Origin: Nonomuraea zeae
GTDB taxonomy: Bacteria > Actinomycetota > Actinomycetes > Streptosporangiales > Streptosporangiaceae
Direction: 5' to 3'
Length of the DNA: 64,000 nucleotides
Assembly: GCF_005889725.1 (NCBI RefSeq)
Contig: NZ_VCKX01000001.1
Span: 95,003-159,002 of the forward strand
In this document: piece after piece, positions 11,901-18,851 of the stretch
Layout: the number at the start of each line of letters is the position of its first letter
Position numbering within the stretch: the stretch's first letter is position 1
Position numbers and translations under genes: made by a program
Notes under the pieces: generated by a model
What the model was told of the DNA's origin: nothing
Seen by the model: the letters and a program-made list of their open reading frames with translations, nothing else
Databases searched by the model: none

Positions 11901-13010
11901 CGGCGCGAGCTGCTCCAGAACCCAGAAGGAGTACGGCACCGCCGGCAGCGGGCGCGGCTCCTCCACGGAGGCGGGCAGCTCCGGCTGCGGCCGCGGGATG
12001 GGGAGGCGTTGCAGCGGGTGGTCGGGGTCGAGCGTGGCCCAGTCCACCCGGCCGCCGCCGGTCCAGAACCTGGCCACGGCGGCCAGCAGCCCCGCGAGAT
12101 CGCCACCCACCCGGACCTCGGCTCCGGCCGTCCCTTGCGCGAGGCCGCCAAGCTCTTCCCCGCTCGGGAGGTGCGCGAGGCCGCCAAGCGCCTCCCGCAG
12201 CGGAGGGCGCGCGAGGCCGGCGAGCGTCTCCTCCAGCGGGCGGTCACTCGTGAGGAGGGCCGGGTCCGGGGGTTCCGCGCGGATGCCCCAGGCGGCGAGG
12301 GTGGCGGCCAGCCCGTAGGCGGTGGCGAAGGCGGGTGGCGGCTCTACACCTCGCGCTTCCAAAGCTTCTTCGCACACGTCCACCGCCTCGGTGAACACGC
12401 GCTCCACCCCGTACAGACCCGCCGCCTCGTCGGGGAAGGACAGGCGGACCGGCTCCTGCTCGTAGGCGTGCTCGCGGCCCAGCGCGAGAGCGGCTTCCGC
12501 GGCGCTCCGGCAGACCACCGCGCCTCGCACGGGGTGGTGGACGCGTCCCTGCTGCAGGGTGCCCGTCGCGTCGGCGTAGCGATCCTCCGGCAGTCCGGCG
12601 AAGAACCCGGCCAGGGTACGCCGTACCGACTCGGCCTCCTCCTGCGTGCGGCCGGACCACACGACCACGCGCGGGCGGCCGTCACCCGGGGCGTGCACCG
12701 GCGGATAGCCCTCCTCGACCTCCAGGTCGTCGGGCCAGATCACCCGGTGCACCAGGTCGCCGTCGAGCAACGCCCGGTCGAGGAGCCGCAGGACCAGGGT
12801 GCCGCGCAGCGTGCCCGGTGGCAGCTCGCCGGCGTCGGTCACGGCCAGCTCGCACTCCCTGGCCAGCAGCGCCGCGCAGGCCTTGCCCACTCCGCCGTAC
12901 AGCCGGACGACCTGCGCCCCTGGATCGTGCCCGGCCTCCTCGGCCGCCCCCACCTCCTGCGGGAAGCGCCCCATCGCGATCACGGCGATGGGCTGTTCGT
13001 GAGGGGTCAC
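8898..13010 (-). CDS. NRPS with decayed KS-AT N-terminus: (KS-AT relic)-C-A(Gly)-PCP
   Basis: The protein has 1370 residues. Residues about 1-345 look like a shrunken polyketide synthase. PIAVIAMGRFP matches the KS start, ACAALLARECELAV the segment after the KS active site, and RLLDRALLDGDLVHRVI the KS GEG-loop region. RVVVWSGRTQEEAES matches the KS-AT linker, and TAYGLAATLAAWGIR and GGRVDWATL match AT pieces. The KS Cys and the AT GHSxG are absent. A normal condensation domain follows (HHIVIDG near 480), then adenylation (YTSGSTGRPKG near 927) and PCP (NGGHSVLA near 1327). The pocket D-I-L-Q-L-G-V-I-W-K matches the glycine code. The GTG start overlaps the ACP stop and the TGA overlaps the thioesterase ATG. 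Confidence 0.93.
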   Translation of the reverse strand: MTPHEQPIAVIAMGRFPQEVGAAEEAGHDPGAQVVRLYGGVGKACAALLARECELAVTDAGELPPGTLRGTLVLRLLDRALLDGDLVHRVIWPDDLEVEEGYPPVHAPGDGRPRVVVWSGRTQEEAESVRRTLAGFFAGLPEDRYADATGTLQQGRVHHPVRGAVVCRSAAEAALALGREHAYEQEPVRLSFPDEAAGLYGVERVFTEAVDVCEEALEARGVEPPPAFATAYGLAATLAAWGIRAEPPDPALLTSDRPLEETLAGLARPPLREALGGLAHLPSGEELGGLAQGTAGAEVRVGGDLAGLLAAVARFWTGGGRVDWATLDPDHPLQRLPIPRPQPELPASVEEPRPLPAVPYSFWVLEQLAPDSGVSNLAVALRFETPLRRLPLQIAVNRLVKRHPALRLRFPVVGGTPVRHLVAPQDAQLKVEVRATTEETLVADLRSFLDEPFDLGRDLLIRVGHFTLPDGAGTVVCLAGHHIVIDGISLQVLVEELGRFYDSQTGHGTLPPELAGPAPMLEPGEPSEESIGYWLDRLDGVDPASMVLPGSRHSPGRPTFAGHTCSWRVDAETVAALDELRATLRTTGNIVLATAFLLTLRGHGAGPDLVIGMPVSTRTGEERKRVGYAVSTLPLRVHVELDDDFEQVARRVEEAFAEGIEHADASVEAVLTRRGHGTDDWRVPLFRHMFNYRPWSDEKVHIQGEVPGYVEDLIDRSRLDLQCNVIQEPDRLTVRMGHSTEVHDEDEIAAFAARMCAVVRQAARGGVRDVLSPADRALLDRVNGTRRTWPGTLVERIAPGPAVAVREGGREVSYDELLGRAAAVRDLLHERGVRRGDVVALALDRSADLVAAVLGTWQAGAAFLPLDVRQPEARLAYQVADSGARLVVAAGMPPWAGETPVAPMPGTLGVPEPPEYGNIAYVIYTSGSTGRPKGVQVTHENLTNLVLDFADRLGAPTSVLWSTTTSFDISWLELLLPLASGGVVVVASDEDQLQPGRLLGLIAAADVQVVQATPTAWRLIAPEAGRELAGRTVLCGGEPMPAALARDLLELGCRLFNVYGPTETTIWSTAAELREPPLDPVPAGEPLANTQIFVTDAAGRELPPGVPGELCVAGAGVSAGYLNRPELTAERFGHHDRYGRFYRTGDRARIRHDGTLELLGRDDRQIKLRGHRIELGEVEAALHEHEAVRTAAVILDGDPQSDGRLVAFLELIDRAADLGLTSRAADLEVTGRAADLGTTGRTADGELWRFARTRLPDYAVPTRYIITGRLPTTANGKIAYRELVVPDEDGAPAREAGDGLVRQVVALWRDALKRPGLGPHDNFFLNGGHSVLAVRLIRPLEELAGRAVSVRAVFDHPTPAELALHLGEAR
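9279..9371 (-). repeat. 27-nt tandem repeat inside the Gly adenylation domain
   Basis: About three and a half in-frame copies of a 27-nt unit code for RAADLGLTS, RAADLEVTG, RAADLGTTG and a partial RTADGE. They sit between the A8 hinge region and the final A10 Lys motif, as an extra loop in the C-terminal subdomain. The DNA copies are near identical, so the expansion is recent. Confidence 0.8.
12140..12240 (-). repeat. Degenerate tandem repeat in the KS-AT relic
   Basis: Three related units of about 33-39 nt code for LEETLAGLA, LREALGGLA and GEELGGLA in the remnant AT region of the NRPS. In the DNA the shared core is GCGAGGCCGCCAAGC. It replaces the part of the AT domain where the catalytic Ser would lie. 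Confidence 0.65.
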
Positions 13011-13312
13011 AGACCGTCCTTACGGATCCTGGCACGCACGTCGCGGCGGCTGCCGCCCAGCGGGCGGCGGCGGGCGCCGTCCTGCCTGGCGGGCGCCTGG
13101 CCCTGCGTGATCAGGTGCGAGAGTGCGCGCAGGTTCGGGTGGGTGAACATCGCGGTGACCGGCAGGCTCAGGCCCAGTGTGCTGGTGAGCTCCTCGTGCA
13201 ACGCGACCAGGGCGAGCGAGTCGAGACCGGCTTCGAAGAAGTTGAGATCGGGATCGAGAGCGCGGCCCAGCCTTCGCTCCACGAGAGATGCAACCGCGTC
13301 GGCCTGGGTCAT
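13007..13312 (-). CDS. Free-standing acyl/peptidyl carrier protein
   Basis: The protein has 101 residues. A four-helix carrier domain fills the first 75 residues, with the phosphopantetheine Ser in EAGLDSLALV; GLDSL is the form typical of polyketide or aryl carrier proteins. The last 25 residues are basic (RRRPLGGSRRDVRARIRK). AAAGGA lies 7 nt before ATG 13312 and supports this start, although the frame stays open another 400 nt upstream. It is the first gene of the - strand operon and overlaps the KS-AT-relic NRPS start as GTGA. It may hold the starter unit passed to the Gly module's condensation domain. No cognate ligase is seen here. Confidence 0.88.
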   Translation of the reverse strand: MTQADAVASLVERRLGRALDPDLNFFEAGLDSLALVALHEELTSTLGLSLPVTAMFTHPNLRALSHLITQGQAPARQDGARRRPLGGSRRDVRARIRKDGL

Positions 13313-13429
13313 CCGGCGTCCTTTGTCTAGCCTGCGATCGGACGGGATCACCGTCCGCCTCCCAGCATCCTTACCGAGCGCCATAATCCACCACAAGCCC
13401 GTATTTTTCGGGATTTCGGAGCCTGGTGC

Positions 13430-13717
13430 GCGGCTCCCGGCGTCCGGCGGGCTCCTGCCTGGTGATCGCGGTGGTCGGGTGACCGCGGACGGCCACCAGA
13501 CGCGGCACTCCACCGCCTCGCCCACAGGCACCCCGGCGTCCGTCAGCACGCGCAGGACCGACATCCAGACCAGATCGACCGCCTCACCCGCGGTCACCGT
13601 GCCGTCGGGAGCGAGGTGCAGTCCGACGTACCTCTTGACCGGGTCGGAGGTCCTCAGCGAGACGGCCGCGCCGGGGGCCGAGCAGCCCGCGGCCCTGCGA
13701 TTCCGGGCCTCCGGCAA
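13430..13717 (-). other. Possible gene fragment upstream of the carrier protein
   Basis: The 450-base gap between the carrier protein and the SDR holds a stretch with protein-like composition on the - strand: DPVKRYVGLHLAPDG, then VDLVWMSVLRVLTDAGVPVG and ECRVWWPS. It is in the same frame as the carrier protein but separated from it by low-complexity Pro/Arg sequence and an AT-richer stretch (13320-13430) that looks like a promoter region. I do not recognise the family. It could be a decayed gene or a short hypothetical protein. Confidence 0.3.
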
Positions 13718-13765
13718 GAGCAGGGGCCTGAGTCCGAAGAGAACCCGAGAGTCAGAGCCGGGACA

Positions 13766-14500
13766 TCAGGCCGTCGCTCCGGCGTCCACCGTGATGGCCG
13801 TCCCGGTGATGGTGCGACCGGCCGGGCCCACCAGGTGGAGGACGGTGGCCGCGATGTCGTCCGGGGTGCCGTAGCGGCCGAGGGCGGTGTAGGAGCGTTC
13901 GGTGTCGGCGTCGGGGCCGTCGGCGGGATTCATCTCGGTGTCGGTGGAGCCGGGGTGGACGAGGTTGGCCGTGATGTCGCGGTGGCCGAGGTCGCGGGCG
14001 AGGCCCTTGGTGAGGCCGATCAGGGCGGACTTGCTCATCGAGTAAAGAGTCCAGCCGGGGTAGGGGACGCGTTCGGCCAGGCTGCTGCCGATGTTCACGA
14101 TCCGCCCGCCGGCCGGCAGGTGGCGGGCGGCGGCCTGCGACGTGAGGAAGGCGGCTCTGGCGTGGATGGCGAGGGTGCGGTCGAGCTCGTCCAGGCTGAC
14201 CTCCTCCAGCGGGCCGAACGGGGCGATCCCGGCGTTGTTCACCAGGATGTCGAGGCGGCCGAAGGTTGAGACGGTGCGGGCGACGGCTGCCTGGAGCGCC
14301 TCGGCGTCGCTTGCCTCGGTGGCCGTCGCCAGGCCGCGGCGGCCGAGCGCCTCGATCTCCTTGACCACGGCTTCCGCCCGGCTCGCCGCTGTCGCGTAGG
14401 TGATCGCCACATCGGCGCCCGCTTCGGCCAGGCGGCGGGCGATGGCCGCGCCGATGCCCCTGCTGCCGCCGGTGACGAGTGCGACCTTGCCATCGAGCAT
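13766..14500 (-). CDS. SDR family oxidoreductase
   Basis: The protein has 244 residues, the normal length for a classical short-chain dehydrogenase. It has the Rossmann motif TGGSRGIG near residue 10, NNAG near 87, the catalytic Ser in NIGSS, and YSMSK (Tyr and Lys) near 152. It is an NAD(P)H-dependent reductase or dehydrogenase of an unknown alcohol or ketone. It is divergent from a TetR gene, with two palindromic operators between them, so it is probably that repressor's target. Confidence 0.92.
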   Translation of the reverse strand: MLDGKVALVTGGSRGIGAAIARRLAEAGADVAITYATAASRAEAVVKEIEALGRRGLATATEASDAEALQAAVARTVSTFGRLDILVNNAGIAPFGPLEEVSLDELDRTLAIHARAAFLTSQAAARHLPAGGRIVNIGSSLAERVPYPGWTLYSMSKSALIGLTKGLARDLGHRDITANLVHPGSTDTEMNPADGPDADTERSYTALGRYGTPDDIAATVLHLVGPAGRTITGTAITVDAGATA

Positions 14501-14514
14501 GAGTCCTCCACTAT

Positions 14515-14555
14515 GCGGAACTGATTCCGCTTAACAGTATCCGGAACGCGTTCCG
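14515..14555. promoter_or_regulatory. Two TetR-type palindromic operators
   Basis: GCGGAACTGATTCCGC (14515-14530) and the perfect palindrome CGGAACGCGTTCCG (14542-14555) share half-sites CGGAA/TTCCG and have centres 26 bp apart. They lie in the gap between the divergent SDR and TetR genes. TetR dimers usually bind such sites and repress both promoters. Confidence 0.75.
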
Positions 14556-14581
14556 TTTATCAATGCCGATAGAGTGCAGGC

Positions 14582-15130
14582 GTGGCACGGGAGCGGGCTG
14601 ACGCCGCCAGGAACCGCGCGAAGATCCTTGCCGCGGCCGCAGAGATCGTCGCCACCGCGGGCATGGACGGGCTGGCGATGGCCGACGTCGCGGCCGCCTC
14701 GGGCGTCGGGGTCGGAACGCTGTACCGGCGGTTCGGCGACAGGTCGGGGCTGGCGTATGCGCTCATCGACGAGAAGGAGCGCGAGTTCCAGCAGGCGTTC
14801 CTGACCGGCCCTCCCCCGCTGGGGCCCGGGGCGCCGGCGATCGAGCGGGTACGCGCCTTCCTCCAGGCGCTGACCGATCGCACCTTCGCCCAGCTCGACC
14901 TGCTGCTGATGGCCGAGACCGCCGGGGAGTTCGCGCGTTTCGGCGGGGCGTACGAGGCATACCACCAGCACCTGGCCCTGCTGATCGCCCAGATCAAGCC
15001 GGAGGCGGACGCGGGGTTCCTCGCCGATGCCCTGCTCGCGCCGATCGCGGCCAACCTGATCGCTCACCGGGGCCGCGAGGCCTCCGCGGTGAAGGCGGGC
15101 TTCGATGCGCTGCTCGCGGGCCTCGGGTAG
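14582..15130 (+). CDS. TetR/AcrR family repressor
   Basis: The protein has 182 residues from GTG. The N-terminal helix-turn-helix is clear (KILAAAAEIVATAG, then VAAASGVGVGTLYRRFGDR), followed by an all-helical ligand-binding domain. It faces the SDR gene across paired CGGAA/TTCCG palindromes and probably represses itself and the SDR. The inducer is unknown. Confidence 0.92.
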   Translation: MARERADAARNRAKILAAAAEIVATAGMDGLAMADVAAASGVGVGTLYRRFGDRSGLAYALIDEKEREFQQAFLTGPPPLGPGAPAIERVRAFLQALTDRTFAQLDLLLMAETAGEFARFGGAYEAYHQHLALLIAQIKPEADAGFLADALLAPIAANLIAHRGREASAVKAGFDALLAGLG

Positions 15131-15350
15131 CGACGCTTTCCCGTTCTGTTAGGCATCGGCCGGAATCGAGGCCAGGCCGCCGTCGCCGGGGCAGGCTCCG
15201 GAACACCCACGAGCGTCCACGCCGGTCTGGGCAGCCGGGGACCGATGAGAAAAACATGACACAGGGTGTCGGGTATTGGATCAATCATGGGTTCACCGGT
15301 CGGCACCGACGTGGGGGTGGACCGGGCCCCATGAACAGACAAGGACCGCA

Positions 15351-15881
15351 ATGCGCGAAACACCACAAGATCTCAAAGAGCTTCAAGCTCTCCTCGACGC
15401 CTCGCTCTCCCGCTCCACCTCGCACCTCCGCTCGATCATCAACACCGAGCGCACGCTGACCGCGGAGCAACTCACCCAGGTCCTCACCGGCATGTGCACC
15501 CTCGCCCTGTCCACCGTGACGGCCAAGGGCGAGCCGCGGATCAGCGGTGTGGACGGGCACTTCCTGCACGGGAAGTGGCACTTCGGCACGGCGCGCGACG
15601 CCGCCAAGGCCCGCCATCTCGCCGCCCGCCCCGCCGTCAGCGCCGCGCACATGCGCGGGGAGGACCTGGGCGTGTTCACGCACGGCACGGTGGAGATCCT
15701 CAACCCCCGGCACGGCGAGCCGGCCGCGGACTGGCCGGAACTGCTCGCCTACTTCAAGGACTTCTACGGCGACGACCTCTTCGACTGGGACAACGACGTG
15801 GTCTACTACCGGCTGCATCCGCACTGGATGACCGTCTACGCGCCCGACCTCGACAAGCTCACCGGGGCGGCCCGGTCCTGA
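15351..15881 (+). CDS. Pyridoxamine 5'-phosphate oxidase-like (flavin-binding split barrel) protein
   Basis: The protein has 176 residues from ATG 15351, preceded by AAGGA. A helical N-terminus is followed by a split-barrel domain: LALSTVTAKGEPRISGVDGHFLHG, HFGTARDAAKARHLAARP, then YYRLHPHWMTVYAP. Related proteins bind FMN, F420 or haem and act in general stress or reduction of small molecules. The function here is not defined. It stands alone between TetR and LysR. Confidence 0.78.
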   Translation: MRETPQDLKELQALLDASLSRSTSHLRSIINTERTLTAEQLTQVLTGMCTLALSTVTAKGEPRISGVDGHFLHGKWHFGTARDAAKARHLAARPAVSAAHMRGEDLGVFTHGTVEILNPRHGEPAADWPELLAYFKDFYGDDLFDWDNDVVYYRLHPHWMTVYAPDLDKLTGAARS

Positions 15882-16201
15882 GCGGAAGGACGAAGGTTGA
15901 CTGCGTTCGTACGGGACGTCGCGAGTATGGAGTCGAAGCCGACCGGCTGAAGGTCGATCGCATCCTGGGACTGGGCGCGACGCTTTCCTGTTCCGTGGAC
16001 ATGGGGACCGCCATGTGACCCTGATCGATCTCAAGTCCAGACTCTGACGGCACGCGAGCATCGCGGACAGCCACCTGGCCCTCGTGCTCCAGGGAGTACC
16101 TGATCCCCTGCCTCGATCAGCCGCTCGCGCCGGCCGGGCCTCCGGCGGCGGGGTACTGCGGGGTAAGCCGGAGTGAGCCTGCGCCTACGGCAACACGCCA
16201 C
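15882..16201. other. Intergenic, no gene recognised
   Basis: This is 320 bases between the split-barrel gene and the end of the convergent LysR gene. No supported coding frame, RNA gene or clear terminator hairpin was seen. Confidence 0.5.
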
Positions 16202-17131
16202 TCATCTCGTCGGCCCCTCTCCCCGCCCTCCCCGCGACGGACCGCGCAACGCGGCCACCAAGGCGTCGGAGACCACCGTCAGAGCCGGGGAACCGGTCGC
16301 CGCGAGCCCGCTGATCAGGGTGATACGGGTGCTCGTGAGTCGCCGATCGTTGATCGGGACCGCGGTGAGCAGCCCAGCCTCCAGCTCGGGGCGAGCACCT
16401 TCGAGCGGCATGAAGATCGCCACCCCCGTGCGGACGGCGAGTTCGCGCAGGAGGGCCAGTGAGTTGGTCTCGTAGGCGACGATCAGCCGGACGTGGTGTC
16501 CGGCGGCGGCTCGTTCGACCTCCTGCCGGATGCCGAAGGACTTGTCCGGAAGTGCGAGCCGCACGTCGAGCAGGTCGCGCAGGTCGCAGTTCGGCCGAGC
16601 CGCCAGCGGATGGCCCGGCTCCACCATGACGAACAGCGGCAGGGGCCGGGTCGCCAGCTCCGTCACGTCGGAGCGCGGGACCGGGCCGAAGACCAGGCCG
16701 AGATCGGCCCGGCTCTCGGCGACGAAGGCCGCCACATCGTTGGAACCCGCCGCCACCACGTTGACTTCGATGTCCGGGTGGGTGTGCGCGACCTTGGCCA
16801 GAGCCTCGGGAACGAAGCTGCTGAGCGGCGCCTCGACCGTGGCCACGCTGACCCGGCCGCCCGTCCTGTGCCGGTCGGAGCCGAACTCCATGTGCAGCCG
16901 TTCGGCCGTCGCCAGTTGCTGATCGGCGAATCCGAGCAGCACCTCACCCGCAGCGGTGAGCGTCATGCCCTTGGGCCCGCGATTGAACAGCTCGACGCCG
17001 AGGTGCTCCTCCAGGAGACGCAACTGCCGGCTGATGGCGCTGGGCGCGATGAACAGGTGATCCGCGGCACGGGCGATGGAGCCGGTCCGGGCCACTTCGC
17101 GGAAGTAGCGCAACGCTGCGGTCTCCAGCAT
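16202..17131 (-). CDS. LysR-type transcriptional regulator (catabolic operon)
   Basis: The protein has 309 residues. The winged HTH is at the N-terminus (ALRYFREVARTGSIARAADHLFIAPSAISRQLRLLEEHLG split across residues 5-45), followed by a periplasmic-binding-like effector domain. It is transcribed away from the CnbZ-like/FAH/dehydratase/MFS operon. An inverted repeat lies in the 122-bp gap, so it is the likely activator of that operon with a pathway intermediate as coinducer. Confidence 0.93.
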   Translation of the reverse strand: MLETAALRYFREVARTGSIARAADHLFIAPSAISRQLRLLEEHLGVELFNRGPKGMTLTAAGEVLLGFADQQLATAERLHMEFGSDRHRTGGRVSVATVEAPLSSFVPEALAKVAHTHPDIEVNVVAAGSNDVAAFVAESRADLGLVFGPVPRSDVTELATRPLPLFVMVEPGHPLAARPNCDLRDLLDVRLALPDKSFGIRQEVERAAAGHHVRLIVAYETNSLALLRELAVRTGVAIFMPLEGARPELEAGLLTAVPINDRRLTSTRITLISGLAATGSPALTVVSDALVAALRGPSRGGRGEGPTR

Positions 17132-17167
17132 GCCCCGCCTCCCTGCCTTGCTCGCACCATGCGAAAA

Positions 17168-17197
17168 ATTAGCATGCGTGCCGCGAAATTTGCTAAT
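17168..17197. promoter_or_regulatory. LysR binding-site candidate
   Basis: ATTAGCA (17168-17174) and TGCTAAT (17191-17197) form a 7-bp inverted repeat with 16 bases between the arms. It lies in the gap between the divergent LysR gene and its presumed target operon. Confidence 0.5.
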
Positions 17198-17253
17198 AGC
17201 GATCTAGTCCTCCGAATGACAGTCTGTCCTGCATTCGAAAGGAGCAGACTGAA

Positions 17254-18024
17254 ATGTTGCGTTCGGCCGGACCAGAATCCGGCTATCTATACCTGCCCGG
17301 TGTCTCCCAGTACTCGGCGGGTGTCGTGGCCGAGCCGGGCCACGGCATCGCCCGGGTCCGGTTCCCGACGCCCGTGCCGCTCGCCGCCGCGTTCAGCACG
17401 GCGGAAAGTATCCTCGGCGCGGCCGGCCGGCCGCTGACGGCACTGTGCTCGTGGGAGCTGCGGTCGCCCGAGCCGTTCACGGAGTCGTCGTTCAGCTCGT
17501 TCAACACGGAGTACATCGCGCTGTTGGACAAGTGGGGGCTGATCGGATCGGACGGCGCCAACCCGGTGGCACGCAGCAATGTCTGCCCGACCGTGAACCC
17601 GGTGCCGGAGCCGAGTGCGCACGCGTTCGCGTTCACCGTACGGACGGAGGCCGACACCGTTCAGTACGTGGTGTCGGGCAGCGCCGAGTCTCCTGAGGGC
17701 CTCGGCGACTATCGCGACCACATGATCGCCTATCAGGACATGTCCGCCGAGGGCCTGCTGTCCAAGGTGCGGTTCGTGACCGCCGCGCTCAAGAGCCGGA
17801 TGGACGGGCTCGGCGTCTCGGGTCACGCCCCCCAGGTCGTCCAGGTCTACACGGTCCACGACGTCCAGGCGCTGCTGGCCCGCGAGGTGATGAATCCGCT
17901 GCGCAGCACGGACGGCCTCACCTGGCATCCGCACCGCCCGCCCGTCGTCGACCTCGAGTACGAGATGGACTGCCGCACGGTGGGTGCCGAATACCTCGCC
18001 GGATCTGGAGGGATCGCCTCATGA
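17254..18024 (+). CDS. RidA-like/CnbZ-type putative aminomuconate deaminase
   Basis: The protein has 256 residues from ATG with AAGGAG just upstream. It opens with GYLYLPGVSQYSAGVVAEPG and contains LCSWELRSPEPFTE, NPVARSNV and a C-terminal VVQVYTVHDVQALLAREV. I recall this pattern from proteins labelled 2-amino-5-chloromuconate deaminase (CnbZ); the match is from memory and not from a search. As the first gene of an operon with a fumarylacetoacetase-family enzyme and a PLP dehydratase it could remove ammonia from an aminated ring-cleavage product. The next gene overlaps it by 4 nt. Confidence 0.62.
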   Translation: MLRSAGPESGYLYLPGVSQYSAGVVAEPGHGIARVRFPTPVPLAAAFSTAESILGAAGRPLTALCSWELRSPEPFTESSFSSFNTEYIALLDKWGLIGSDGANPVARSNVCPTVNPVPEPSAHAFAFTVRTEADTVQYVVSGSAESPEGLGDYRDHMIAYQDMSAEGLLSKVRFVTAALKSRMDGLGVSGHAPQVVQVYTVHDVQALLAREVMNPLRSTDGLTWHPHRPPVVDLEYEMDCRTVGAEYLAGSGGIAS

Positions 18025-18851
18025 AACTCGTACGCCACTGGTCGGGCGAGACGGTGCGGCCCGGCCTCATCGACGGCTCGGGGCAGCTCAGGGACCTGTC
18101 CGGGCACGTCACGGATCTCGCGGGCGAGACGCTGGGACGCGCCGGGATCGAGCGCCTGGCCGCGCTCGACGAGGAGTCGCTGCCGGTGGTCCCCGGCGAG
18201 GCACGACTCGCAGCGCCCGTCGCGGGAACGCGGAACTTCATCGCCGTAGGGCTGAACTACCGCGATCACGCCCAGGAGACGGGCATGGACGTTCCGGCGG
18301 AGCCTGTCCTGTTCAGCAAGGCGGCCGGCGCTCTTTCCGGCCCGTACGACGATGTGATCATTCCACCCGGCGCCACCCAGGTCGACTGGGAGCTCGAGCT
18401 GGCCATCGTCGTCGGAGAGCGGGTCTACCGCGCCGATGAGGCCGAGGCGGAGCGCGCGATCGCGGGCTACTGCATCTGCAACGACGTCTCCGAACGCCAC
18501 TGGCAGATGGGCGGCACGGGCCAGTGGCTGAAAGGCAAGAGCGCGCCGACGTTCGGCCCGCTGGGCCCGTGGCTCGTCACCACCGAGGAGATGCGCGACG
18601 TGTCCGGCCTCGCGATGTCGCTGACCTTGAACGGCGACGTCATGCAGAGCAGCAGCACCAAGGAGATGATCTTCCCGCCGGCATTCCTGCTCTCCTACGT
18701 CTCACGGTTCATGGTCCTGGAGCCGGGGGACGTCGTGACGACCGGCACGCCCGCGGGGGTCGGGCTGGCGCATGGCCGCTACCTGCGGCCCGGTGATGTC
18801 ATGCGCCTGGACATAGAGGGGCTCGGTCACCAGCGGCAGGTCGTCCGGTGA
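18021..18851 (+). CDS. Fumarylacetoacetate hydrolase family protein
   Basis: The protein has 276 residues. Features of the FAH/2-oxo-acid hydratase-decarboxylase fold are visible: FIAVGLNYRDHAQE, VDWELELAIVVG (acidic metal ligands), ICNDVSERHWQ, KGKSAPTFGPLGPW, and the C-terminal VVTTGTPAGVG. Members hydrolyse acylpyruvates or hydrate/decarboxylate oxalocrotonate-type intermediates with Mg2+. The ATGA overlap with the preceding gene and GTGA overlap with the next show a tight operon, fitting a ring-cleavage catabolic pathway. Confidence 0.9.
   Translation: MKLVRHWSGETVRPGLIDGSGQLRDLSGHVTDLAGETLGRAGIERLAALDEESLPVVPGEARLAAPVAGTRNFIAVGLNYRDHAQETGMDVPAEPVLFSKAAGALSGPYDDVIIPPGATQVDWELELAIVVGERVYRADEAEAERAIAGYCICNDVSERHWQMGGTGQWLKGKSAPTFGPLGPWLVTTEEMRDVSGLAMSLTLNGDVMQSSSTKEMIFPPAFLLSYVSRFMVLEPGDVVTTGTPAGVGLAHGRYLRPGDVMRLDIEGLGHQRQVVR

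Noticed and set aside
13320..13430. Possible IdeR/iron box upstream of the carrier-protein operon
   Set aside because: No TTAGG-type palindrome was found, so iron control is not claimed despite the siderophore-like exporter.
9456..13874. Two long + strand frames opposite the Gly-module NRPS (779 and 690 codons)
   Set aside because: Composition is dominated by Arg, Gln, Gly and His, no domain is visible, and the - strand NRPS explains the region fully.
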